A stretch of 64,000 nt of DNA from Lichenicola sp964247735 (lineage in GTDB: Bacteria; Pseudomonadota; Alphaproteobacteria; Acetobacterales; Acetobacteraceae), in NCBI GenBank assembly GCA_964247735.1, contig CAXTVS010000005.1, positions 46,401-110,400 on the forward strand. The letters run 5' to 3'. The notes beneath the pieces are model-generated. The model ran no database searches. It was not told the origin of the DNA and worked only from the letters and a program-made list of their open reading frames with translations. Position 1 is the first letter of the stretch. Each line of letters opens with the position of its first letter. A program made the translations under genes and the position numbers. Positions 34,201-41,373 of the stretch are shown one piece after another.

Positions 34201-34891
34201 GGCGTCGATCCTGTACGTGCTGCGCTGCCTCCTGGACGACGACCTCCCCCTGAACGACGGCTGCCTGCGCCCGGTGGAGATCCGGGTACCGGAAGGCAGC
34301 TTCCTGTCGCCGCGTCCGGGTGCGGCGGTGGTGTCGGGCAACACCGAGCTGTCGCAGGCGGTGGCGAACGCGCTGCTGGGGGCGCTGGGCGCCTGCGCGT
34401 CGGCGCAGGGAACGATGAACAACCTCGTGTTCGGGGACGCGGCGCGCCAGTACTACGAGACCATCGGCGGTGGCACGGGTGCTGGCCCCGGCCCGGGCGG
34501 CACGGGGTTCGACGGCGCCGACGGAGTGCAAAGCCACATGACCAACACCCGGATGACCGATGCGGAGGTGCTGGAGATGCGCCTGCCGGTGCGGGTCGAG
34601 CGGTTCGGGGTCCGGCCGGGTTCGAGCGGCGCCGGCCGCCGTCACGGCGGGGACGGGCTCGTGCGCCGGCTGCGGTTCCTCCAGCCGATGACGGTCATGC
34701 TGGTGTCGTCGCGCCGCACGGTGGCGCCGTTCGGGCTCGACGGCGGGGCGGACGGCGCGGTCGGGCGGCAGCGGGTCGAGCGCGCCGACGGTACGGTGGA
34801 GGTGCTGGCCGGGGTGGCGCAGGCGGAGATGCGGCCGGGCGACGCGATCGTGGTCGAGACGCCGGGCGGCGGCGGGTGGGGCGTCGGGTGA
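31286..34891 (+). CDS. Fused hydantoinase/5-oxoprolinase (HyuA-HyuB domains), CTG start likely
   Basis: This protein of about 1200 residues fuses the two subunits of ATP-dependent oxoprolinase/hydantoinase. The HyuA part begins WQFSIDRGGTFTDVVGRSPD and continues with TNALLQRRGVPTLFLVTAGF and FDMGGTSTDVSLHEDGF. The HyuB part has FNAVFMSVAEQMGAVLQNTA, FDADGQLIANAPHVPVHLG and GGTHLPDVTVVTPVF. It converts 5-oxoproline to glutamate or a related cyclic imide to an open-chain acid. The first GTG (31346) would remove DRGGTFTD, the ATP motif. The frame is open upstream to 31211 with no ATG, GTG or TTG. CTG at 31286 is proposed. Confidence 0.88.
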   Translation: MGCQPSGWQFSIDRGGTFTDVVGRSPDGTLHDAKLLSENPGAYDDAALAGIARLMGVRPGDPLPVGAIDSVRMGTTVATNALLQRRGVPTLFLVTAGFKDLLRIGDQARPSLFALHVRRVPVLPARVAEVGGRLDPDGHEVAPLDEAGARVVLARAAADGFGACAIALMHAWAHPRHELRLAALAREAGFAHVSASHEVDPAPRLVPRAQTTAVDAYLAPVLRRHVDRLHRALPGVRLSFMQSHGGLVRAERFRARDAILSGPAGGVVGAVRTAEAAGFRRIVGFDMGGTSTDVSLHEDGFERADAAVVDGVPVRAPTLAIETVAAGGGSILRFDGERLRVGPDSGGADPGPAAYRRGGEPTITDANILLGRIRVDRFPTLFGPDRDQPLDLQAVEAAFDRLAARFDGAGSPSTPQVIAAGAVGLAVQQMAEAIRRIGLRRGRDLDGFTLACFGGAGGQHACLVADELGLERIFIHPRAGLLSAYGMGLADQSILRRASVEAELDGDGASLHGLADRLERDARAALAEDGADPAAVTCTRTVQLRVAGSDAWLDVALAGSAEMRAAFAAMHRRRFGFAVPERALVVQAVLVEATAPGGTVDEPALPEREPVAPEVVPVWDGLAMRPTPLHDRALLGPGARVAGPALVAEANAMTVVEAGWVAEVDRQGGLVLTRSAPRSRVAAGNDGRPDPIRLALFNAVFMSVAEQMGAVLQNTALSVNIRERLDFSCALFDADGQLIANAPHVPVHLGAMGESVRHVLRVRGGRLRPGDSVALNDPFAGGTHLPDVTVVTPVFDDAGTLRCVVGSRGHHADIGGITPGSVPPFSTALAEEGVVLDDVLVTQDGRFREAELRALLRDAPWPARDPDTNVADLQAQIAANQAGIAALERVAGRYGWDTVVSWFGHVMDNGERAVRRLLDRLPDGARDYPLDDGAMLRVAVRVDRGARSAVIDFAGTGTQRPGNFNAPPAVVRASILYVLRCLLDDDLPLNDGCLRPVEIRVPEGSFLSPRPGAAVVSGNTELSQAVANALLGALGACASAQGTMNNLVFGDAARQYYETIGGGTGAGPGPGGTGFDGADGVQSHMTNTRMTDAEVLEMRLPVRVERFGVRPGSSGAGRRHGGDGLVRRLRFLQPMTVMLVSSRRTVAPFGLDGGADGAVGRQRVERADGTVEVLAGVAQAEMRPGDAIVVETPGGGGWGVG
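31291..31312 (+). terminator. Hairpin spanning the start of the oxoprolinase gene
   Basis: CTGCCAGCCC (31291-31300) and GGGCTGGCAG (31303-31312) are perfectly complementary 10-base arms with a 2-base gap, located 19 bases after the glycosyltransferase stop. It looks like a terminator for that gene yet is translated as part of the oxoprolinase N terminus if the CTG start is used. The weak T run (TTCTCC) makes factor-independent termination uncertain; a translational control role is also possible. Confidence 0.5.
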
Positions 34892-34907
34892 GGCCGACAG
34901 CCGGCCC

Positions 34908-35270
34908 TCAGGCCAGGCCGAGCAGCTCCACGTCGAAGATCAGGGTCGCGTTGGGCGGGATTGCCCGGCCGGCGCCGCGCGCGCCGTAGCCGTGCTCGGG
35001 CGGCAGCACCAGGACGCGGCGGCCGCCGACGCGCATGCTGGCGACGCCGAGGTCCCAGCCGGAGATCACCTGCCCGACGCCGAGCGCGAAGCGGAACGGG
35101 GTGCCGCGGTCGCGCGAGCTGTCGAACTTGGCGCCTTCCTTGCCATCCTCGTCGAGCCAGCCGGTGTAGTGCACGATCACCGTCTGCCCCGGCGTCGGCG
35201 AGTCGCCCTGACCCTCGACCTCGTCCCGGTAGCGGATGCCGTTGGGCAGGGTGATGAAATCGGTGTCCAT
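34908..35270 (-). CDS. FKBP-type peptidyl-prolyl cis-trans isomerase
   Basis: The 120-residue single-domain FKBP has VIVHYTGWLDEDGKEGAKFD, RGTPFRFALGVGQVISGWDL, GVASMRVGGRRVLVLPPEHG and RAIPPNATLIFDVELLGLA. These contain the conserved aromatic pocket residues (Tyr, Phe, Trp, Tyr). It accelerates prolyl isomerisation; there is no signal peptide, so it is cytoplasmic. The start is ATG at 35270. It converges with the oxoprolinase gene, 16 bases between the stops. Confidence 0.95.
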   Translation of the reverse strand: MDTDFITLPNGIRYRDEVEGQGDSPTPGQTVIVHYTGWLDEDGKEGAKFDSSRDRGTPFRFALGVGQVISGWDLGVASMRVGGRRVLVLPPEHGYGARGAGRAIPPNATLIFDVELLGLA

Positions 35271-35315
35271 GGGGATGCTCCAGGTCGGACGAGGCGGCGG
35301 TTCTAGCAGGAGGAC

Positions 35316-36122
35316 ATGCGGATGCCGAGCCGGCAGTCTGCCGACGCCCTGGTCCGGCTGCTCGCCGGCGGGGTGATGATGCTCGCATCGGGTCCGCCAT
35401 CGACGGCGGCTGCCGGGCCGTCCGCGGCGCTGATCAGGGTCAGCCACCTGACGGGACCGACCTATGTGGTGGAAGACGGCAACATCTTCAGCGAGAACTC
35501 GGTGTTCCATGTCGGTCGGTCCTCGGTGACCCTGATCGGGACCGGCTGGGGTCGCCCGCAATCGCGGCCCCGATCGATGCCAAGATACGGACCGTCACCA
35601 ACAAGCCGGTCAGGGAGGTCGTGGATACCGACTTCAACCCGGAGCGTGCCGGCGACAACGCATACTGGCAGCGCATCGGCGCCGAGGTGCTGGCGACCAC
35701 GCTGACCGGCTGCCTGTTGCGGCGGAGATGGGCTGCGCAGGCCGTGCAGACACGCGCGGTGTTTCCCGACTATCCGGACGTGCCGCTCAGCCTTCCGACC
35801 CGGACGTTCCGCGGGGACTTCAGTCTCCAGGACGGGCGGATCAGGGAGTTCTACATCGGTCCGTCGCATACGGTGGACGACATCTTCGTCTACTTCCCGT
35901 CACAGGAGGTGCTGTAGGCCGGGAACATCCTAAAGGAGCAGGTCGGGCAACCTGTCGCAGGCGGACCTGCCCGCCTACGTCCGGACGCTCCACAGGCTCA
36001 AGGCCATGCGGCTGAGCATCAGGTACGTCATCGCCGGCCACTGGTCGCCGGTTCATGGTCCGGACCTGGTCGACACCTATCTCGGGTTCCTCCGCGCGGC
36101 CATGGCCGGCAGGCCGGGATAG
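35316..36122 (+). pseudogene. Decayed subclass-B2-like metallo-beta-lactamase (CphA/ImiS-like)
   Basis: Translation in three frames gives one metallo-beta-lactamase. Frame one has a signal-like N terminus and GPTYVVEDGNIFSENSVFHV. Frame two has REVVDTDFNPERAGDNAYWQ, FPDYPDVPLSLPT and FYIGPSHTVDDIFVYFP. Frame three has GNLSQADLPAYVRTLHRLKA and VIAGHWSPVHGPDLVDTYL. A net +2 or -1 shift occurs near 35550, an amber TAG at 35915 where CphA has Tyr, and a +1 G near 35945. Zinc ligands are mostly lost: the NxHxD motif reads D-F-N-P-E (His118 to Asn, Asp120 to Glu) and Cys221 is Asn; only His196 and His263 remain. It is not a working resistance gene. Confidence 0.8.
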
Positions 36123-36225
36123 GTCAGGTATCATGTAGCACCCGCCACTAGGCGGAGGGCCACACGAATTTTGTCAGGCTGAACACCGTCGACGTGCCAT
36201 TGAAGTTACGGATAAGGTGGCCTGC

Positions 36226-36711
36226 ATGCCGAGAAATAGTCGGAGAGGACGGAACCGGGAGTCCAGCACTACTGCCGGTGTCGACACTTCAGTTCCGGTA
36301 GTCACGTTGCCGCCGATTGAAGAGAAGCATGAGACAGGGATCTCTCCCCCGGAGCCAAAGGGATTTTTAGAGAAAATGGCCGCAGATGCGGCCGCGGCTT
36401 TTATCGCCACCCTCTTCACAGGACTTGTTTGGGCGTCATTATCGGCAGCCGACGTCATCACTATGAAGCTGGCGTCTGTTTTTCTAGTAATTGCATGGTG
36501 CGTCGGTATGAGCGCCAGCTTCCTAATGAAGAAGGTAGGGAATCCATCACCGACACACCGGATGATTTACGGCATAGTTCTTGCGATCGTATTTGTGTTA
36601 TTAGGGAGGTTTGAATACGATAATAGGCCTGTCGAAACTACTGCATCAGCCGCCACTGTTCAACCAGTTACATCAATCATCAATCCGGTGGTCAGACTGC
36701 GGCAGTCATAA
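36226..36711 (+). CDS. Hypothetical membrane protein in low-GC island (N-terminal part)
   Basis: This 161-residue product has a hydrophilic N terminus rich in Arg, Ser and Thr, then about three hydrophobic segments (AAAFIATLFTGLVWASLSAA, VFLVIAWCVGMSASFLM, IYGIVLAIVFVLL). GC content here is near one half, clearly below the surroundings, which suggests transfer. The ATG at 36226 follows GGATAAGG; a GTG nine bases earlier is possible. The reading frame seems to continue in another frame (next entry). I recognise no family. Confidence 0.65.
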   Translation: MPRNSRRGRNRESSTTAGVDTSVPVVTLPPIEEKHETGISPPEPKGFLEKMAADAAAAFIATLFTGLVWASLSAADVITMKLASVFLVIAWCVGMSASFLMKKVGNPSPTHRMIYGIVLAIVFVLLGRFEYDNRPVETTASAATVQPVTSIINPVVRLRQS

Positions 36712-37046
36712 ACAACACCGGCCCTACGTTCAACGAAGCGCCGACATCCGACGCATTGTTTGGTGCGCATGATGAAAATCAGGGGTTCAGTAATTTGTCA
36801 GTTACCACTGATTCAACAGACAAACCAGTCTTCGATTTTACGGGCAGTAAGAACGCTCGACTAGATGGCGTCAATATTTACGGACCAAACGGGGGGATAG
36901 TTGCGCGGTCATCAAAAGACTTTAAGGCCGATCATGTTTCGATCGGCTTGCCCTTCCCGGGAGTTGTACCCACCCCTCCTTCTACAAGTCCTCCAGCCGC
37001 ATCCCAGCAACCTCAAGTGCGGCTAGGCTGGCCAGGAGAAAAGTAG
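36627..37046 (+). pseudogene. Frame-shifted continuation of the membrane protein
   Basis: Near 36663-36700 the frame-1 product ends INPVVRLRQS, whereas frame 0 reads INHQSGGQTAAVINNTGPTF, a far more natural continuation, then GFSNLSVTTDSTDKPVFDFT and NARLDGVNIYGPNGGIVARS. This suggests a single original protein with a C-terminal beta-helix-like domain, split by a -1 or +2 shift (mutation, error or programmed shift). An ATG at 36756 allows an independent short protein. The 3' end overlaps the convergent DUF6471 gene by 65 bases. Confidence 0.5.
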
Positions 37047-37221
37047 CCGCAAACGTTCCCCGCGCCAGCTTGCTGGTGATGGACGCCTCGGTTTCCTGCA
37101 AGCCGTGTCCTTCCAGCCGTTTCGCCAGCTCTGCGTAGGTCACGCCGGCCCGCTTCATCTCCGCCTTGAGAAACCGGGACGCCTTGCCTGCCAGCTCCTT
37201 CTCCGTCGCAGCGATACCCAT
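36982..37221 (-). CDS. DUF6471 protein, HTH-like small regulator
   Basis: This 79-residue protein has KASRFLKAEMKRAGVTYAEL, AKRLEGHGLQETEASITSKL and an LARGTFAATFLLASLAAL helix. The pattern of an XRE-like helix-turn-helix with a following helix matches DUF6471, which is frequent in mobile regions. Two palindromes lie just upstream, consistent with autoregulation. Its DNA-binding role is inferred. Confidence 0.78.
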   Translation of the reverse strand: MGIAATEKELAGKASRFLKAEMKRAGVTYAELAKRLEGHGLQETEASITSKLARGTFAATFLLASLAALEVAGMRLEDL

Positions 37222-37234
37222 AACACCTCTTTTC

Positions 37235-37250
37235 CTGTCACATATGACAG
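37235..37250. promoter_or_regulatory. Palindromic operator 1 upstream of DUF6471 gene
   Basis: CTGTCACATATGACAG is an inverted repeat of CTGTCA with a 4-base spacer, 13 bases before the DUF6471 start. The same half-site recurs in the second palindrome at 37277-37312. Confidence 0.6.
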
Positions 37251-37276
37251 ATAGCTATTGCTGACGGCAGAGCATC

Positions 37277-37312
37277 CTGTCATATTCGCTAGGTTACTAG
37301 CGAGTGTGACAG
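37277..37312. promoter_or_regulatory. Palindromic operator 2 upstream of DUF6471 gene
   Basis: A 36-base palindrome has outer arms CTGTCA and TGACAG and inner arms TCGCTAG and CTAGCGA, interrupted by four less symmetric bases on each side and a GTTA centre. Its CTGTCA half-sites match operator 1, so one regulator probably binds both. Confidence 0.6.
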
Positions 37313-37351
37313 ATGGCCTTCGTCGGCGTGGGTCCCGGTTTGCAGCTTTAT

Positions 37352-37858
37352 CTACCGGAAGCAGAACACCCGAACCACGGACGCATCCAGATCGGCTGAT
37401 TTCTTCTTTCCCTGATCGCCGGCGGAACGATCCGCAGCCCGCACGAAGGCGTCGGCGACTTCCGCAGCCGACGTCTCGGAAACAGGGGCTGCCGAGAGCC
37501 TCGGCGTGACGGCGAAACTCAGGAATGCGGGCGAGTGAAGCGCGACATGCACGGCAGCGAGATCGAGTTGCGTATCGGCGGGATACAGCACCGTGTCGGC
37601 GACGAGGCCTGAAAGTTTCGCGTTGCCGACACTCACCCTGCTGCAACCTGCGGTGACGTGCCTGTTCGTCAACAGCCAACCATCCGTGGTCACGAAGAAA
37701 CCCGTTCCTGAACTCGTGACCATGAAGAACGGCGAAGGCGGTGGGCCCGCCTCCTTCAGCCACCATGGCTGAGGGAGGACCCAATGCGCGGCGTAGACGA
37801 GCGCGACCATGCCGATCAGGCTGGCTGCAACGCTCTTGATCCACCTGCGAATGCGCAT
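37352..37858 (-). pseudogene. Truncated trypsin-like serine protease
   Basis: The 168-residue product starts with a membrane anchor (SVAASLIGMVALVYAAHWVL). The N half of a DegP/S1C-type protease follows: SSGTGFFVTTDGWLLTNRHV with catalytic His, and TQLDLAAVHV with catalytic Asp. The GNSGGP segment with the catalytic Ser is missing; the frame ends after a basic region (DQGKKKS) and FCFR. It is therefore inactive or a fragment, in keeping with other debris in this island. Confidence 0.6.
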
Positions 37859-38228
37859 GAGCCGACTGCCCGCGAAATGACGTTCTGATCAAGCAACGCC
37901 GGTTTCGCTGCCTCGGCTCCAGGCCGGGTTCCCACACAACCCGGTTGCAGCCTGCGGAGCGTGATTGTGGCAGCAGTTCATCGAGGCGGGCGGCCGGGTA
38001 GCCGTCGACCATGAGGGTCGGGCTGTCGGGGAGTCACTGTTGTTGCGCCCCGATGTAATCAACCGGGTTGACGAAGGCGAGACGGACATCGTCTGCACAC
38101 CGGGGCTGGGCCGACCACCGGCCGGTGCATGCGGGACTGCGGCCCGGTGGCTGGCGATCCGTTCCCTGTCCGCGCGCGGGAGGTTGCGGCGGCGTGCGCG
38201 CATGTCGGCGTCGGGACGCGAACACCAC
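37859..38228. other. Non-coding island border with possible IS66 tail
   Basis: No gene is supported. On the minus strand near 37950-38010 the words YPAARLDELLPQ recall the C terminus of IS66-family transposases, but they are too short to claim an element. The region separates island genes from the hydrolase operon. Confidence 0.3.
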
Positions 38229-39008
38229 TCATCCTCGGTGGCGGGCCGCCCAGGACAGCACCGCTTCAGCGACGGCGTCGGGCTGCTCGACGAACAGCGC
38301 GTGCGACGCGTCCTCGATGACGACGCGGTCGACACGGTCGCCGAGCTCCATGTGCAGCTCGTCCCAGTACGGCTCGGGGATGAACGGGTCGTGCTCGGCG
38401 ATGATCTGGAGCAGCGGCACGTCGCCGCAGGCCTGGAATGCTTCCAGCCCGCTCGCCGTCACCGCCTCGTGCTGCATGCGCAGCGTGTCGGGATGCCAGC
38501 CGTCGAGCCAGATGCCGGGATCGTGGCCCGGCGAAGAACGCCGTGCGCAGCGCCGCGAGCCGGTCGGCCTGCGGCAGGGACAGGTTCCCGGCGACGAACG
38601 GGGTCCTGCCGATGGCCCGGTGACCTTCGACGCCTGCGCGGCAGCCAGCACCACCGCCTTGACCAGCGCCGGATGCAGCGTCGCGACCGCGCGCGCCAGG
38701 ACGTTGCCGAAGGCATGGCCGAGCAGGATGGCGGGACCGTTCGCGAGGCGGCGGAGGCAGCGGGCCACGTCGTCGGCGAGGTCGGGCAGGACGACCCCGG
38801 TCATCGGTCCGGTCGAGCCGGCGACCCCGCGCGGCTGCGGCCGCAGCACCGTCCAGCCGGCCGCGACGAGCCGGGCGGCGATGTCGTCGAAGTCGGCGCC
38901 GCTGCGGCCGTAGGAGGGCAGGATGACGAAGGGTGGCCCGTTGCCGTCCACGAGGCACTCGATCGTGACTCCGCCTTCCTGGACCAGCGTGCCGCTGCGC
39001 CCGGTCAC
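38229..39008 (-). CDS. Alpha/beta hydrolase with compensated frameshift in its cap
   Basis: The 259-residue protein has PPFVILPSYGRSGADFDDIA, nucleophile Ser-site position AILLGHAFGNVLARAV (Ala replaces the usual Ser at GHxxG), acid in QIIAEHDPFIPE and His in VVIEDASHALFVEQPD. Between about 38525 and 38620 this frame gives an unnatural Ser/Arg/Pro-rich stretch, while the next frame gives RTPFVAGNLSLPQADRLAAL, the expected cap sequence. Two shifts (+2 and +1) restore the frame. It starts at GTG, overlapping the SMP-30-like gene as GTGA. It may be a pseudogene or contain sequence errors. Confidence 0.7.
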   Translation of the reverse strand: MTGRSGTLVQEGGVTIECLVDGNGPPFVILPSYGRSGADFDDIAARLVAAGWTVLRPQPRGVAGSTGPMTGVVLPDLADDVARCLRRLANGPAILLGHAFGNVLARAVATLHPALVKAVVLAAAQASKVTGPSAGPRSSPGTCPCRRPTGSRRCARRSSPGHDPGIWLDGWHPDTLRMQHEAVTASGLEAFQACGDVPLLQIIAEHDPFIPEPYWDELHMELGDRVDRVVIEDASHALFVEQPDAVAEAVLSWAARHRG

Positions 39009-39979
39009 GGCTCCTGGAACTCCACGCGCAGCACCTTTGCCGGCTGCGGGCCGTCGGGAGGCGGCGACGCGGTGCCGCCGTCAGTGAGGAAGAACGCCAC
39101 CCGGCCGTACTCGCCCGCACCTCGCCCCCACGCACCGCTCGACGGGCCGATCAGCTCCTCGGTGAAGGGATCGCCGGCGACGCTCTGGGTGAAGCCGCTG
39201 TTCTCGCCGGGGTTCATCGACACGCGGTCGATGGTGTTCTGCCGATGGGTGGCGAGGTAGATGACGCTCCTGTCCTCGTCGATGCAGAAGTCGTCGCCCA
39301 TCCGCCCGGCCACCACCAGCTCGGGATCGCCGGCCGGCTCGAACGTCCGGGGATCGACCGGCACCCGCATGAACAGCTTCTTCGCCGTCGCGGTGTAGTA
39401 CAGGTGGTTGGTGCGGGCAGCGAAGCGGACGCCGTTCACGCCCGGCTGCTCGGGCTTCTGCGTGCCGGGGTAGTATCCCATGCTCTCGTGCCGGAGCCAG
39501 ACGCGGGCGGCAGGCGTGCCGCCGCCTGCGGGAAGGTCGACGCGCCAGATCAGGCTGGCGAAGCAGTCGGCCACCAGCACCACGCCGGGCGCGACCAGGC
39601 AGCTCCCGTTCAGGCCGCGCGCCGTCTCGGGAAACCGGAACACCGTGTCGGGACGGATGGCGGAGCCGGGTGCCCAGCCGCGCAGGTCCAGGCGGTGCAG
39701 GCAGGATTCGTGCGTGGTGTAGAGGTTGGACGTGGACACGAGGAAGACGTCCGGTTCGATCTCCACCAGGCCGGTGGCCGGCTGCGCGAAGCGGTGCAGG
39801 CACGACGGCTCCACGGCCGCGGTGCCCAACATGGCCGGGACGTACCAGAGCTCCTGATGGTTCATGGAGGTGACGAGCAGGGAGTTGTCCTGCCGCACCA
39901 CCAGGTTCTCGAGGAAGTGCCCGGGCGGGAAGCTGGCGACGGTGGCGAGCGTCGCCCGTGGCGCCGTGTTGTTCGACAT
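39005..39979 (-). CDS. SMP-30/gluconolactonase-like beta-propeller protein
   Basis: This 324-residue protein has repeated strand motifs (HFLENLVVRQDNSLLVTSMN, ARGLNGSCLVAPGVVLVADC, GVNGVRFAARTNHLYYTATA, GDDFCIDEDRSVIYLATHRQ) typical of six-bladed lactonase propellers, in which Asn and Asp/Glu coordinate Ca2+. It lacks a signal peptide. GGAGGA precedes the ATG at 39979. The function in this operon is probably hydrolysis or sensing of a lactone; that is inferred from neighbours. Confidence 0.8.
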   Translation of the reverse strand: MSNNTAPRATLATVASFPPGHFLENLVVRQDNSLLVTSMNHQELWYVPAMLGTAAVEPSCLHRFAQPATGLVEIEPDVFLVSTSNLYTTHESCLHRLDLRGWAPGSAIRPDTVFRFPETARGLNGSCLVAPGVVLVADCFASLIWRVDLPAGGGTPAARVWLRHESMGYYPGTQKPEQPGVNGVRFAARTNHLYYTATAKKLFMRVPVDPRTFEPAGDPELVVAGRMGDDFCIDEDRSVIYLATHRQNTIDRVSMNPGENSGFTQSVAGDPFTEELIGPSSGAWGRGAGEYGRVAFFLTDGGTASPPPDGPQPAKVLRVEFQEP

Positions 39980-40038
39980 GGGGTTCCTCCAAAGGATCTG
40001 GCAAAGGATCTGGCGGTGAACGTCGGGAAGGCGACCGC

Positions 40039-40632
40039 CTAGTCGGGCGCCGGGATCTCGAAGCCGTTCAGGAGGGCGCAGACGATGTGGTAGATGCCGG
40101 CGAGAAAGGCGATGTCGACCAGCCCCTGAGTCCCGAAGGCGTCCTCGGCTGCCGCATAGAGCGAGGCCTCCACGCGGTGTCCGGTGGACAGCTGCCGGAC
40201 GTAGCGCTGCGCGATCTTCCCGGTCTCGTGGAGGTCTCCCGGCAGCCCTCCGGCGGCGAGCGTCCGGATCGCCTCGTCCGACAGGCCGGCCTTCCGGGCG
40301 ACCGCCATGTGCGCGTAGAGCTCGTACTCCGACTGCCACGCGGCGCCGACCGTGAGGATCACCACCTGTCGGACGCGCTCGTCGAGGGTGGTGTGGGCCT
40401 GCTCGGCCTCCTGGAGCGACAGGAAGCCCTGGGCGATGCCGGGGCTGAGCAGCACCGGGTTGAACGGCCCGATGAGCCGGCCGTCGTCGGTCATGCTCCG
40501 AAAGCCGGTGCCGTCGGCCCACGGCACTATGGTCCGGGTGATGCGGTCGTAGACCTCCCTGCGGGCGGCCGGCAGCGTTCCGGGGTCAGGGAGCTCCAGG
40601 CGGCCGCCGAGGGAGCGGGTGGGCGCGGACAT
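40039..40632 (-). CDS. Carboxymuconolactone decarboxylase-like protein
   Basis: The 197-residue protein has the CMD core RVRQVVILTVGAAWQSEYEL and AHMAVARKAGLSDEAIRTL, with the expected Glu and His in QSEYELYAHM. No CxxC is present, so it is not an AhpD peroxidase. N-terminal PAARREVYDRITRTI is usual. It sits 42 bases downstream of a second CMD-like gene. PcaC-type enzymes decarboxylate gamma-carboxymuconolactone; this one may act on a related acid. Confidence 0.85.
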   Translation of the reverse strand: MSAPTRSLGGRLELPDPGTLPAARREVYDRITRTIVPWADGTGFRSMTDDGRLIGPFNPVLLSPGIAQGFLSLQEAEQAHTTLDERVRQVVILTVGAAWQSEYELYAHMAVARKAGLSDEAIRTLAAGGLPGDLHETGKIAQRYVRQLSTGHRVEASLYAAAEDAFGTQGLVDIAFLAGIYHIVCALLNGFEIPAPD

Positions 40633-40674
40633 GGCGGGTTCTTCCGGGTTCGGGTGCGGGCATGGAGCGGATGG

Positions 40675-41244
40675 TCACTGGTCGAGGCCCCTGGCGTTCG
40701 CGGGAACGTCGTACGCCGACAGGGTGAGCGACACCCCGGTGAACCAGCCCAGCAGCATCGTCACGTCGACGATCCCGGCATCCCCCAGCAGCGTCCTCGC
40801 CCGCCGGAACAGGCCGTTCGGCACCAGGCGCGGAGCGACCAGGGCGGAGGCCAGCTCGTACACCACCTGCTGGCGCGGATCCTCGAACGAGGTGGGCAGC
40901 CCGGCGATGATGGCTTCGACCTTCTCCGCGGGCAGGCCGCCGGCCTTCTCGGCGATCATCTCGTGCTCGAAGTTGGAATAGGCGGCCAGCCAGCGGCCGT
41001 TGACCACGTTGGTGGCGATCTCGATCTCCGCCTTGGTCAACGTCGACTGCGCCTGGTAGTAGGCGCCGACCGGGACGACCGTCCTCGACAGCGCCGGGTT
41101 GGCCAGCCAGATCCTGTGCGGGCCCGGCACCTGCCCGCGGAGCTGGATGGTGAAGTCGTAGGCGTCCCGCATGGCGGCGGGCATGTCGGCGACGGGGGTC
41201 TCCTCGAACCGGCCGAACGTTCCGAAATCGTGCTGCCCCGACAT
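40675..41244 (-). CDS. Carboxymuconolactone decarboxylase-like protein (second copy)
   Basis: The 189-residue protein shows ADMPAAMRDAYDFTIQLRG, LTKAEIEIATNVVNGRWLAA and SNFEHEMIAEKAGGLPAEKV, following the CMD pattern EHxxIAxxAGLxxE. As in its neighbour there is no CxxC. The two copies differ strongly, suggesting separate steps or a hetero-oligomer. It lies between the AraC regulator and the first CMD gene. Confidence 0.85.
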   Translation of the reverse strand: MSGQHDFGTFGRFEETPVADMPAAMRDAYDFTIQLRGQVPGPHRIWLANPALSRTVVPVGAYYQAQSTLTKAEIEIATNVVNGRWLAAYSNFEHEMIAEKAGGLPAEKVEAIIAGLPTSFEDPRQQVVYELASALVAPRLVPNGLFRRARTLLGDAGIVDVTMLLGWFTGVSLTLSAYDVPANARGLDQ

Positions 41245-41373
41245 GATGACGTCGCCCCTTCAAACCAGGAACGGGATGTGGACCGGGCCGCCGCGGCCGT
41301 CTTTCGCGATCCGGTCGCTATTGTCGATTTCCGATCGCCATCCGGGGTTCCGGCCGGATGTCGGTGTGACGGA

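Noticed and set aside
35316..36122. A functional carbapenem-hydrolysing lactamase
   Set aside because: Frame shifts, an internal stop and loss of His118, Asp120 and Cys221 rule out activity from this sequence.
37950..38010. IS66 transposase gene
   Set aside because: Only the words YPAARLDELLP are suggestive; too short and without the rest of the element.
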